A stretch of DNA of 64,000 bases, taken from positions 124,001 to 188,000 of the forward strand of contig CAWBRY010000004.1 of the NCBI GenBank assembly GCA_963791295.1. Reading direction: 5' to 3'. This DNA comes from CAWBRY01 sp963791295 (lineage in GTDB: Bacteria > Bacteroidota > Bacteroidia > Chitinophagales > Chitinophagaceae). The position numbers and the translations under genes were made by a program. Of this stretch, positions 45,558 through 53,234 are shown one piece after another. Numbering within the stretch: position 1 is the first letter of the stretch; every line of letters starts with the position of its first letter. The notes beneath the pieces are model-generated. The model was not told the origin of the DNA and did no database searches. It saw only the letters and a list, made by a program, of their open reading frames with translations.

Positions 45558-46070
45558 CTCTTTTACAAATAATGCCTTTAGTTCGGTGGCGTCGTCCGGT
45601 TTGAGTTTCCCGCCAAGGATCAGACGCAGCTGCCTTCTCCGCAAGGCTCCATCAAACAATTTCTTTTCTTCTGCTGTGTTCGGCACCAGTTCAGGCACCT
45701 GGACGGGTTTACGGTTGGGGTCCAGTGCGACAAAGGTATAATAGGCTTCATTGCTCTTGTACTTGAATTGTTGAATGACATCCTCGCCCCATACTCTTAA
45801 ATAAATTTCCATGGAACTGTTGAAACTCCTTGCCACACGTGCTTCAATATGTACAACGTTTCCAATTTTTACCGGGTACTCAAATGAAATATTATCGACA
45901 GAAGCCGTAACTACTGTTGCATTGCAATGTTTTTGAGCCGAAATGGCGGCTGCTATGTCCATCCAGTACATTAGTCGTCCACCCATGAGATTTCCAAATG
46001 TATTCGTATCATTAGGTAATACGATCTCCGTCATGATGGTCAAACTGTCAGACGGGCTTCTTTTATCCAT
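45555..46070 (-). CDS. Acyl-CoA thioesterase (hotdog fold, YciA/BACH-like)
   Basis: A 171-residue hotdog-domain thioesterase. TEIVLPNDTNTFGNLMGGRLMYWMDIAAAISAQKH, read in parts, is the diagnostic Asn/Asp-containing start of acyl-CoA hydrolases of this type, followed by VVTASVDNISFEYPVKIGNVVHIEARV. Substrate chain length cannot be inferred. A TACCTTTG element lies 14 bases upstream, and folA follows after a 17-base repeat-filled spacer. Confidence 0.92.
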   Translation of the reverse strand: MDKRSPSDSLTIMTEIVLPNDTNTFGNLMGGRLMYWMDIAAAISAQKHCNATVVTASVDNISFEYPVKIGNVVHIEARVARSFNSSMEIYLRVWGEDVIQQFKYKSNEAYYTFVALDPNRKPVQVPELVPNTAEEKKLFDGALRRRQLRLILGGKLKPDDATELKALFVKE

Positions 46071-46084
46071 GTTGATATTTTATT

Positions 46085-46092
46085 CAAAGGTA
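46085..46092 (-). promoter_or_regulatory. Bacteroidota -7 element before the thioesterase gene
   Basis: Exact TACCTTTG 14 bases before the ATG at 46070. Back-to-back with the plus-strand element at 46136. Confidence 0.55.
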
Positions 46093-46135
46093 GCAGAGAA
46101 AGAAGAACGGGCAATAATCGTAGATGATGAACTAC

Positions 46136-46143
46136 TATCTTTG
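46136..46143 (+). promoter_or_regulatory. Bacteroidota -7 element before proline dehydrogenase
   Basis: Exact TATCTTTG 22 bases before the ATG at 46166; the longer open frame from 46124 would place it inside the gene, which supports the later start. Confidence 0.55.
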
Positions 46144-46165
46144 CCCATTCACTTACGATTGCACT

Positions 46166-47392
46166 ATGGAAGTTCAGCCGGTGATCTCTTTTGACAATAC
46201 CGAGTTTGCATTTGAATACAAGACTGACAAACAATTAAAGAAAGCCCGCTTCCTTTTTTCATCTATGGGAAAATCCTGGCTGGTAAAGCTTGGAACAAGG
46301 ATAACACCCTGGGCCATTAAGATCGGTCTGCCTATCAAAGGGATCATACGCAGAACAATTTTCGCACAATTTGTCGGCGGTGAGACACTCGACGAGACGG
46401 CGAAGGTGGCCAAAAACCTGGGTGCATACAACGTAAAAGTAATTTTAGATTATGGCGTAGAAGGAAAAGAAGGAGAAGAAAATTTTGATCATGCCTGCGA
46501 AGAGTTCATCCGGGTAATTGAGTATGCTGCTACGCAACCGAATATTCCATTCATGAGCATCAAGGTCACGGGATTTGCCAGGTTTGCTTTATTGGAACAA
46601 CTGGACAATACAATGACGGCGGCCGAGGGCACTTTGATGAAGCGATACCTAAAGGCCATCGAGGGACTCACGGCCGAAGAAAAAGAAGAGTGGCACCGGG
46701 TAAGGCGACGAATGATGCGGATCTGTGAAATGGCGCATAATAAAAAGATTGGAATATTGGTCGATGCTGAAGAGACGTGGATACAAGATCCCGTCGATGC
46801 CCTTACCCTGTTAATGATGGATGCATTTAACAAAGGACGCCTGGTTATTTATAATACGATCCAGCACTATCGCCAGGACAGGCTGAAATTTCTGAAAGCC
46901 TGTTACGATGCCGCGGCAGAAAGAAAATTCATTTTAGGCGTCAAGCTTGTCCGCGGTGCATATATGGAAAAAGAAAGGAGGCGAGCCGCTGAAAATGGTT
47001 ATCCGTCTCCCATTCAGCCTGACAAAGAAAGTTGTGATAGGGACTATAACGCCGGCGTGCGCTTTTGCATCGAGCACATTGACAAAATCGGCCTCATCGT
47101 TGCGTCTCACAATGAATACAGCAACCTTCTCGCTACACAACTGTTACAGGAAAGAAACCTGGGCCTGGATCATCCGCACGTACACTTTAGCCAGTTATAT
47201 GGAATGAGTGACAATATAACTTTTAACCTCGCACATGCCGGATGCAGCGTCAGCAAATACCTTCCATTCGGACCTATAAAAGATGTGATCCCTTACCTGA
47301 TGCGCCGCGCACAGGAAAATACATCGGTCAAAGGCCAGACCGGGCGGGAATTGGGACTAATTAACAAGGAATTGAAGAGAAGAAAATCCTAG
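46166..47392 (+). CDS. Proline dehydrogenase
   Basis: FAD enzyme oxidising proline to pyrroline-5-carboxylate, membrane-associated. The 408-residue protein has the PutA/PRODH barrel: LVDAEETWIQDPVD, LGVKLVRGAYMEKERRRA and VASHNEYSNLL, and the C-terminal FGPIKDVIPYLMRRAQENT with the substrate-binding double Arg. It is the stand-alone form without a fused pyrroline-carboxylate dehydrogenase. The ATG at 46166 follows a good -7 element. Its stop codon TAG is part of the first unit of the 7-base repeat tract at 47389-47437. Confidence 0.92.
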   Translation: MEVQPVISFDNTEFAFEYKTDKQLKKARFLFSSMGKSWLVKLGTRITPWAIKIGLPIKGIIRRTIFAQFVGGETLDETAKVAKNLGAYNVKVILDYGVEGKEGEENFDHACEEFIRVIEYAATQPNIPFMSIKVTGFARFALLEQLDNTMTAAEGTLMKRYLKAIEGLTAEEKEEWHRVRRRMMRICEMAHNKKIGILVDAEETWIQDPVDALTLLMMDAFNKGRLVIYNTIQHYRQDRLKFLKACYDAAAERKFILGVKLVRGAYMEKERRRAAENGYPSPIQPDKESCDRDYNAGVRFCIEHIDKIGLIVASHNEYSNLLATQLLQERNLGLDHPHVHFSQLYGMSDNITFNLAHAGCSVSKYLPFGPIKDVIPYLMRRAQENTSVKGQTGRELGLINKELKRRKS

Positions 47393-47437
47393 ATGGCAGA
47401 TGCTAGATACTAGATTCTAGCTACTAGATGCTAGAAT
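47389..47437. repeat. Tandem 7-base repeat, seven units, unit CTAGATG
   Basis: Seven contiguous 7-base units. Six begin CTAG (47389, 47403, 47410, 47417, 47424, 47431) and the second reads GCAGATG. The last three bases vary (ATG, ATG, ATA, ATT, CTA, ATG, AAT). The tract spans exactly the space between two convergent 3' ends: unit 1 holds the proline dehydrogenase stop and unit 7 ends in the thyA stop. CTAG is normally scarce in bacterial DNA. Confidence 0.85.
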
Positions 47438-48249
47438 TAAACCGCCACCGGAGCCTTAATCGGAGGATGGCTTTGATAGTTCTCCAACTTGAAATCTTCG
47501 AATTGAAAATCAAATATACTCTTGACTGAAGAGTTCAGTTTCATCTCCGGTAATGGAAAAGGTTTCCGGCTAAGCTGCAATTTCACCTGTTCCACGTGGT
47601 TGTTATAAATGTGCACGTCGCCGAAAGTATGGACAAATTCTCCCGGTTCGAGATCGCAAACCTGGGCGATCATCATCGTTAGCAGTGCATAAGAGGCGAT
47701 ATTAAAAGGCACACCCAAAAAAACGTCGGCAGACCTTTGATATAACTGGCAACTCAGCCGGGGCCTTGTATCCGCAACGGGAGAGGCGACATGAAATTGA
47801 AAAAGTGCGTGGCAGGGCATTAAATGCATTTCAGGCAATTCTGCAACGTTCCAGGCACTTACAATCAATCGTCTGCTATCCGGGTTTCTTTTGATCTGTG
47901 TGATGAGATCACTGATCTGATCAATGACTTTTCCGTCGGATCCCGACCAACTCCTCCACTGTTTTCCATAAACAGGCCCCAGTTCTCCGCGATCATCAGC
48001 CCATTCATCCCAGATGGTGACGCCATGCTCATTTAAATATTGAATGTTCGTCTGACCCTTAAGAAACCAAAGCAACTCATAGATAATACTTTTTAGATGC
48101 ACTTTTTTGGTCGTTACCATAGGAAATCCCTGTTGAAGATCAAATCTCATTTGGTAACCAAAACAGCTCAGTGTGCCGGTGCCTGTGCGGTCACTTTTTT
48201 GAACGCCATGATCTAAAATATGCTGAAGAAGATCGAGGTATTGTTGCAT
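47437..48249 (-). CDS. thyA: Thymidylate synthase
   Basis: Methylates dUMP to dTMP with methylene-THF. The catalytic Cys146 in LMPCHALFQFHV has the same number as in the E. coli enzyme; RRLIVSAWNV, QLYQRSADVFLGVPFNIASYALL, read in parts, and the late HIYNNHVEQV complete the family pattern. The 270-residue length is normal for the short form. It follows the PlsC-like gene on the same strand and converges with proline dehydrogenase across the CTAG repeat. Confidence 0.97.
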   Translation of the reverse strand: MQQYLDLLQHILDHGVQKSDRTGTGTLSCFGYQMRFDLQQGFPMVTTKKVHLKSIIYELLWFLKGQTNIQYLNEHGVTIWDEWADDRGELGPVYGKQWRSWSGSDGKVIDQISDLITQIKRNPDSRRLIVSAWNVAELPEMHLMPCHALFQFHVASPVADTRPRLSCQLYQRSADVFLGVPFNIASYALLTMMIAQVCDLEPGEFVHTFGDVHIYNNHVEQVKLQLSRKPFPLPEMKLNSSVKSIFDFQFEDFKLENYQSHPPIKAPVAV

Positions 48250-48260
48250 GATGCAAGTTA

Positions 48261-48274
48261 TAATTAATAATTAA
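48261..48274. repeat. Two tandem TAATTAA units in the acyltransferase-thyA spacer
   Basis: Two exact copies of TAATTAA overlapping the stop codon of the acyltransferase (48264-48266) and ending inside its last codons, 12 bases upstream of the thyA start. CAAGTTA just before (48254-48260) is a possible diverged third unit. Confidence 0.5.
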
Positions 48275-49025
48275 TACCATGATGTCCGCCCATCAGCATG
48301 AACCTCGTGCTCTGTTCAATGGAATCCATGATCTGATCCAGGATGATTTCCGTTGGTGCATTGTAGTCAATGATGAGCGGCTCTTTGAACTTCACCGTCA
48401 GCAGCGTGCCTTTTTTCTTGAACTTCAGGCCTTTCTTATTAAAGGCTCTCCAAAATCCATTGATCACGACAGGGATCACGATAGGTTTGTTTTGCTTGAT
48501 GATCAGGGCTGTGCCTTTTCTTCCCGGAGCAAATGGTTTGGTAGTGCCCTGCGGAAATGTGATGACCCAATGCCGCTCCAACGCCCTATTGATCTTACGG
48601 GTGTCTGAAGGATCCAATCCTTTCCTTACCTCTTTGCCTTCGTTTTGCCAGGTTCTCTTGACTGTCAGCGCCCCAGCCATTGCAAAGAGCCGGCTGATCC
48701 AACTGCCTTTCATTGTTGCCTCGGCAGCGACATAGTTGACACGTGTAAATGGATTCAATAAATAATATGGTATCCCGAGCCGATTAGTCTTGCCCCATTT
48801 GACGGCACAAAAAATATGGAGGAAGGTGATGACGTCTGCAAAATAGGTTTGGTGGTTGCTGACAAACAAAACATTACTCCTGGGAAGCTTTTTTATGTGT
48901 TCGGTACCGGAGATCTTTAATTTATTGATCATTGCCAGGCCCGGATATGACACGATACCCACAACAAAATATACGACCTTCCGAACAAAATTGAATTTCT
49001 TTAACCGCTCACCGAGGGAAGCCAT
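48264..49025 (-). CDS. 1-acyl-sn-glycerol-3-phosphate acyltransferase (PlsC-like)
   Basis: A 253-residue membrane-associated lysophospholipid acyltransferase. VLFVSNHQTYFADVITF corresponds to motif I, but the catalytic spacing reads H-5-D instead of H-4-D, and motif III is FPQGTTKPF where FPEGT is usual; both could be family variants. The basic N-terminus and FVVGIVSYPGLAMINKL helix precede. The ATG at 49025 is selected over 49055, which gives an unlikely hydrophobic lead. It ends 14 bases before thyA starts. Confidence 0.82.
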   Translation of the reverse strand: MASLGERLKKFNFVRKVVYFVVGIVSYPGLAMINKLKISGTEHIKKLPRSNVLFVSNHQTYFADVITFLHIFCAVKWGKTNRLGIPYYLLNPFTRVNYVAAEATMKGSWISRLFAMAGALTVKRTWQNEGKEVRKGLDPSDTRKINRALERHWVITFPQGTTKPFAPGRKGTALIIKQNKPIVIPVVINGFWRAFNKKGLKFKKKGTLLTVKFKEPLIIDYNAPTEIILDQIMDSIEQSTRFMLMGGHHGINY

Positions 49026-49116
49026 GAAGTAAAATTTGATACAAATGATCCTCAAATTAAGGAAATGCAGAGGAAGCCAACGAAAGCTGCTTAGCGGACT
49101 GTTATGCGTGGAATCT

Positions 49117-49124
49117 TATCTTTG
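49117..49124 (+). promoter_or_regulatory. Bacteroidota -7 element before the esterase gene
   Basis: Exact TATCTTTG 27 bases before the ATG at 49152. Confidence 0.5.
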
Positions 49125-49151
49125 AAGAATGCAAACAACAACTAACGCAAT

Positions 49152-50018
49152 ATGAAAAAAAGAATGTTTCTTGTCCTTTTTTTAATAGCATGCTCATGCT
49201 ATTTGGCCTCGTCGCAGTCTGGGAAGGTAATGGACAATTTGTCCCTGCCCAGCAAGATCCTGAAGGGTGATAGAAAATATGCCGTCTATCTCCCTCCTGA
49301 CTATGAAACCTCTAATAGAAGTTATCCTGTCCTCTATCTGTTGCATGGAGGCGGCGACGATCAGACCGGGTGGGTGCAGTTTGGCGAAGTGCAGCACATT
49401 GCTGATAAGGCATTCAGTGAAGGAAAAGCAACTCCGATGATCATCATCATGCCCGATGCACAGACCGGCCAGCGAGGTTATTCGAATAATGCAACCGGTA
49501 CATGGCGCTATGAAGATTTTTTCTTCGAAGAATTTATTCCTTTCATTGAGAAAACTTATCGGATCAAGGCTGAGAAACGGTACCGGGCAGTGGCCGGGTT
49601 GTCCATGGGCGGCGATGGTTCGTTTACCTATGCATTGCATCATCCGGAGTTGTTCTCGGCAGCTTGTCCTTTGAGTGCGGCGACGGGTCCAATTAACATG
49701 GATGATGCAAACACGCGGTTACGACGAGAAAATCCGAACATTTCCGATTCATTGATCAAAAAATATTTTAACCGGCAGAGTGTTGTGGCATTAGTAGCCT
49801 CTATGCCTGATAGTGTGAAAACTGCAGTGCGATGGTACATCGATTGTGGTGATGATGATTTTCTTTATGAAGGAAATTCATTGGTCCATATTGCCATGCG
49901 AAAAAGAGAAATCCCCCACGAGTTTAGGATCCGTAATGGCGGCCATAACTGGACCTATTGGAGGGCTTCACTTCCTGACGTGCTTGAATTCATTTCCATG
50001 GGATTCCATCAATACTAA
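49152..50018 (+). CDS. Secreted esterase (PF00756 alpha/beta hydrolase)
   Basis: A 288-residue exported serine hydrolase related to esterase D and feruloyl esterases. The signal peptide MKKRMFLVLFLIACSCYLASSQ is followed by DRKYAVYLPPDYETSNRSYPVLYLLHGGGDDQ (read in parts), the nucleophile elbow GLSMGG, a candidate Asp in DCGDDDFLYEG, and the His in RNGGHNWTYW. A Cys in the signal region could make it a lipoprotein. Substrate unknown. A bidirectional terminator lies 17 bases after the stop. Confidence 0.9.
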   Translation: MKKRMFLVLFLIACSCYLASSQSGKVMDNLSLPSKILKGDRKYAVYLPPDYETSNRSYPVLYLLHGGGDDQTGWVQFGEVQHIADKAFSEGKATPMIIIMPDAQTGQRGYSNNATGTWRYEDFFFEEFIPFIEKTYRIKAEKRYRAVAGLSMGGDGSFTYALHHPELFSAACPLSAATGPINMDDANTRLRRENPNISDSLIKKYFNRQSVVALVASMPDSVKTAVRWYIDCGDDDFLYEGNSLVHIAMRKREIPHEFRIRNGGHNWTYWRASLPDVLEFISMGFHQY

Positions 50019-50034
50019 ATCTTCGTTCCAATAA

Positions 50035-50064
50035 AAAAACCCTTTCCATACCGAAAGGGTTTTT
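50035..50064. terminator. Bidirectional intrinsic terminator between esterase and rpsA
   Basis: A perfect 12-bp stem, AAAAACCCTTTC at 50035-50046 and GAAAGGGTTTTT at 50053-50064, with a 6-base loop. A-run before and T-run after let it work for both converging genes. Confidence 0.92.
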
Positions 50065-50085
50065 AATTTGAAAGATGTATGGAAA

Positions 50086-52041
50086 TTATTCCGGTTTCGC
50101 TTCTTCTGCGGCTGGAGGGTTTTCTTCTCCACTCCCTTCCATTTTCTTTTTCAGGTCGGCCAGCACACCCAGGTCACCGAGGGTAGCTTTTTCAACCTTA
50201 CTTTGAATGTTCTTCACCGCTTTCTTTGTTTTGTCCGAGTCCGTCTTTGCTTCTTTCTTGGCAGCTTCCTTTTCCTCTACAATACCCTGTTCCCAGATGC
50301 GCGTATGCGAAAGCACAATACGTTTTTCATTGCGATCGAATTCGATAACAATAAACTTGGCTGTCTCCTCACCTACAATGCTCTTACCATCTTCTTTGGT
50401 GAGATGGCGGTTGGGAGCAAAACCTTCCAGGCCGTACGGCAACTGGATCGTAGCGCCTTTATCATCGCGCCTGCTTACGGTGCCTTCGTGAATTGTTCCA
50501 ATCGCAAATGTATCCTGTAGTGTATTCCAGGGATCCTCCTCCAACTGTTTATGTCCTAACTGGAGCTTACGATTATCTTTATCTATTCCCAAGATCACCA
50601 CATCGATATGTGAACCGACTTTCGTGTATTCGCTGGGGTGATTAAATCGTTTAAGCCAACTAAGATCACTAATGTGGATCATGCCTCCGATGCCGGGAGC
50701 TAATTCGACAAACACTCCATAGTTCGTGATATTCTTCACCAGGCCAGTATGACGACTGCCTTCTGCAAATTTGGTTTCGATGTCATTCCAGGGATCAGGT
50801 GAAAGTTGCTTAATAGATAAGCTCATCTTCCGGCTGCCTTTATCGAGCGTAACGATCTTGGCTGAATGCTCATCTCCCAGTTTGAAAAATTCCTTTGCGT
50901 TGATAGGCGTATTAGCCCAGGTAATTTCTGATACGTGAACCAGGCCTTCCACGCCGGGTTGTATTTCCAGGAAGGCGCCATAATCTTCAATATTGACCAC
51001 TCTTCCTTTTACGATATTTCCTTCAGCAATAGTTTCCGGCAGCACATCCCAGGGATGTGGGGTAAGTTGCTTCAAGCCCAGGCTGATCCTTTTCTTCTCA
51101 TCGTCAAAGTCAAGCACGACAACATTGATCTTCTGATCCAACTTCAGCACTTCTGTCGGATGAGAGATACGTCCCCATGAAATATCGGTGATGTAAAGTA
51201 AGCCATCGAGTCCTCCCAAATCCATGAAGGCGCCAAAGTCGGTGATATTCTTAACGGTACCTTCCAACACCTGTCCTTTCTCCAGCTTGCTCATGATCTC
51301 GGCACGCTGTGCTTCAATATCACTTTCAATTAATGCCTTATGAGAAACAACGGCATTCTTAATGGCTTCATTTATCTTGACTACTTTAAATTCCATGGTC
51401 TTACCGACAAACTGGTCATAATCGGTCACCGGCTTCACGTCGATCTGAGAACCGGGTAAGAAAGTTTCCATGCCAAATACATCGACAATAAGTCCACCCT
51501 TGGTCTTTGATGTCACTGTCCCGGTAATGACCTCTCCTGTTTTATGAACCTCTACTATTCTTTCCCAGGCACGGGTGATCCTGGCTTGTTTGCGGCTCAG
51601 GTTAAGATGTCCTTCCCTGTCTTCTTTTTCAACGATCATCACTTCCACTTCATCGCCGACAGCGAGGTTAGGAATATCGCGGAATTCATTCAGGGAAATC
51701 AAGCCATCGCTCTTAAAGCCGATATTCAGTACTACATCCGTTTTTGTGAGACCGACAACGCTGCCCTTCATGAGTTGTCCATCATTTAACTGAACAAAAG
51801 TGTTGTCGTAGACGTGATCATATTTCTCTTTTTCTTCTTTTGAATAAGAGGTGATGTTACGTTTGTCAACAGTCCAGTCGAAATCATCATGGGCAGTTTG
51901 AACCGGTACTTCTTCCTTAACAGAATCCTTCACAGGTGCATTTGTTGTCGCTGCAGATGCCTCTGCTCCATCATTTGTCGGAGCAGCAGCAGTCTCCTGT
52001 GCATCAGCGTTTAATTGTTTTGAAATCAGGTTATCAAGCAT
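50086..52041 (-). CDS. rpsA: 30S ribosomal protein S1
   Basis: A 651-residue S1 protein with six S1/OB-type RNA-binding repeats (starting near residues 70, 155, 240, 325, 410 and 500), seen as VLEGTVKNITDFGAFMDLGGLDGLLYITDISWG, read in parts, and similar blocks. An acidic, low-complexity N-terminus of about 60 residues (NADAQETAAAPTNDGAEA) and a Lys/Glu-rich C-terminal tail flank them. In bacteria with weak Shine-Dalgarno signals, S1 is the main mRNA-binding protein of the ribosome. A TATCTTTG element lies 37 bases upstream. Confidence 0.96.
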   Translation of the reverse strand: MLDNLISKQLNADAQETAAAPTNDGAEASAATTNAPVKDSVKEEVPVQTAHDDFDWTVDKRNITSYSKEEKEKYDHVYDNTFVQLNDGQLMKGSVVGLTKTDVVLNIGFKSDGLISLNEFRDIPNLAVGDEVEVMIVEKEDREGHLNLSRKQARITRAWERIVEVHKTGEVITGTVTSKTKGGLIVDVFGMETFLPGSQIDVKPVTDYDQFVGKTMEFKVVKINEAIKNAVVSHKALIESDIEAQRAEIMSKLEKGQVLEGTVKNITDFGAFMDLGGLDGLLYITDISWGRISHPTEVLKLDQKINVVVLDFDDEKKRISLGLKQLTPHPWDVLPETIAEGNIVKGRVVNIEDYGAFLEIQPGVEGLVHVSEITWANTPINAKEFFKLGDEHSAKIVTLDKGSRKMSLSIKQLSPDPWNDIETKFAEGSRHTGLVKNITNYGVFVELAPGIGGMIHISDLSWLKRFNHPSEYTKVGSHIDVVILGIDKDNRKLQLGHKQLEEDPWNTLQDTFAIGTIHEGTVSRRDDKGATIQLPYGLEGFAPNRHLTKEDGKSIVGEETAKFIVIEFDRNEKRIVLSHTRIWEQGIVEEKEAAKKEAKTDSDKTKKAVKNIQSKVEKATLGDLGVLADLKKKMEGSGEENPPAAEEAKPE

Positions 52042-52078
52042 AATAAAAAAATCCCGATGGGTTTTTAATTCGGGGCAG

Positions 52079-52086
52079 CAAAGATA
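52079..52086 (-). promoter_or_regulatory. Bacteroidota -7 element before rpsA
   Basis: Exact TATCTTTG 37 bases before the rpsA ATG at 52041. Confidence 0.55.
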
Positions 52087-52141
52087 AAGAATAGTTTTTG
52101 GTTTTAAGTCGGCGAATCCGTTTTATTACTTCGAATAGACG

Positions 52142-53191
52142 ATGCTTAACTCTTTGATTTATATAGAGTTTTGTGTCCAATCAAAGTTAGCCACAGCTCC
52201 TTCCTATATTCACGAAAAATTCCCTTTGCTTTATTCTTTTCTCAAGGTGATTGTCCGTTTGGCGATGAAGATCTTTTGCAGATCGGTCACGATCAATAAA
52301 CCGGAGATGTTGAAAGAATCGGGTCCCTTGCTGCTGGCTTGCAATCATCCTAACTCTTTCCTTGACGGCGTCATTTTTGACACCTTGTTCAAACAATCCA
52401 TTTATGTACTCGCCCGCGGCGACGTTTTTAAAAAGCCGATCTACATTCGCCTCCTTACAGCCGTAAAACTATTACCTGTTTACCGCATCAGCGAAGGAGC
52501 CGAGAACCTGGGAATTAATTACGAGACTTTTACTGCTTGCAAATCCATATTTGCTGATCGCGGAATAGTGCTCATGTTTAGCGAAGGCAAATGTATCAAT
52601 GAATGGCATCTCCGTCCTCTTAAAAAAGGCACTGCCCGTCTGGCCATTACTAGTTGGAATGAAAACATTCCACTGCGGGTCTTGCCCGTGGGGCTTAATT
52701 ACAGCTCGTTCAGAAGATTCGGGAAAAACCTGTTTATCAATTTTGGAGAAATGATAGAGCAGAATGAATCAGAACGGAGCCAACCCGACGGCATTCGGCA
52801 TCAACTCTTCAACACAAAACTCGAAGAACAACTAAAGGCACTTGTCTTTGAAATTGATAAGAACGACAGGAGCAGTCAGAAGAAAGTATTGGAAAGAAAT
52901 ACATCCAATTGGAAAAAGATCATCCTGGCATTGCCTGGATTGATAGGAGTATTAATACATTGGCCGATCTATATGCCTCTCAAAAGATTCACTATTAAGA
53001 GAACAAACAACAATGATCACTATGATTCGGTATTGACGGCACTCCTGCTTTTCACTTACCCATTCTACCTGTTGTTGATTGTAGGTGTTGTATTCTATCT
53101 AACGAAGAGTTGGTTTGTATTCGCATTGCTCTTATTCCTTCCATTTACTGCCTGGTCTTATGTGCAAATCAAGGGTCAGATAGATAAGTAG
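52142..53191 (+). CDS. Lysophospholipid/glycerol-phosphate acyltransferase with C-terminal membrane helices
   Basis: A 349-residue protein of the PlsC superfamily. The catalytic NHPNSFLD (H-4-D) near residue 67 and MFSEGKCINEW in place of the FPEGTR block are visible, the latter with the conserved Glu-Gly. Two hydrophobic helices (about 295-335) end the protein, IKGQIDK. The true start may be the ATG at 52142 or later (52265); the first 40 residues fit the family weakly. It converges with map. Confidence 0.8.
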   Translation: MLNSLIYIEFCVQSKLATAPSYIHEKFPLLYSFLKVIVRLAMKIFCRSVTINKPEMLKESGPLLLACNHPNSFLDGVIFDTLFKQSIYVLARGDVFKKPIYIRLLTAVKLLPVYRISEGAENLGINYETFTACKSIFADRGIVLMFSEGKCINEWHLRPLKKGTARLAITSWNENIPLRVLPVGLNYSSFRRFGKNLFINFGEMIEQNESERSQPDGIRHQLFNTKLEEQLKALVFEIDKNDRSSQKKVLERNTSNWKKIILALPGLIGVLIHWPIYMPLKRFTIKRTNNNDHYDSVLTALLLFTYPFYLLLIVGVVFYLTKSWFVFALLLFLPFTAWSYVQIKGQIDK

Positions 53192-53202
53192 AACAAACAG
53201 CG

Positions 53203-53225
53203 CTGGTGCGTGAGACACGCACCAG
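53203..53225. terminator. GC-rich stem-loop between convergent acyltransferase and map genes
   Basis: A perfect 10-bp stem, CTGGTGCGTG at 53203-53212 and CACGCACCAG at 53216-53225, with a 3-base loop. It lies just after the end of the ribosomal operon (map). No clear T-run follows on either strand, so termination is inferred from strength and position. Confidence 0.55.
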
Positions 53226-53234
53226 GGCGACCAA

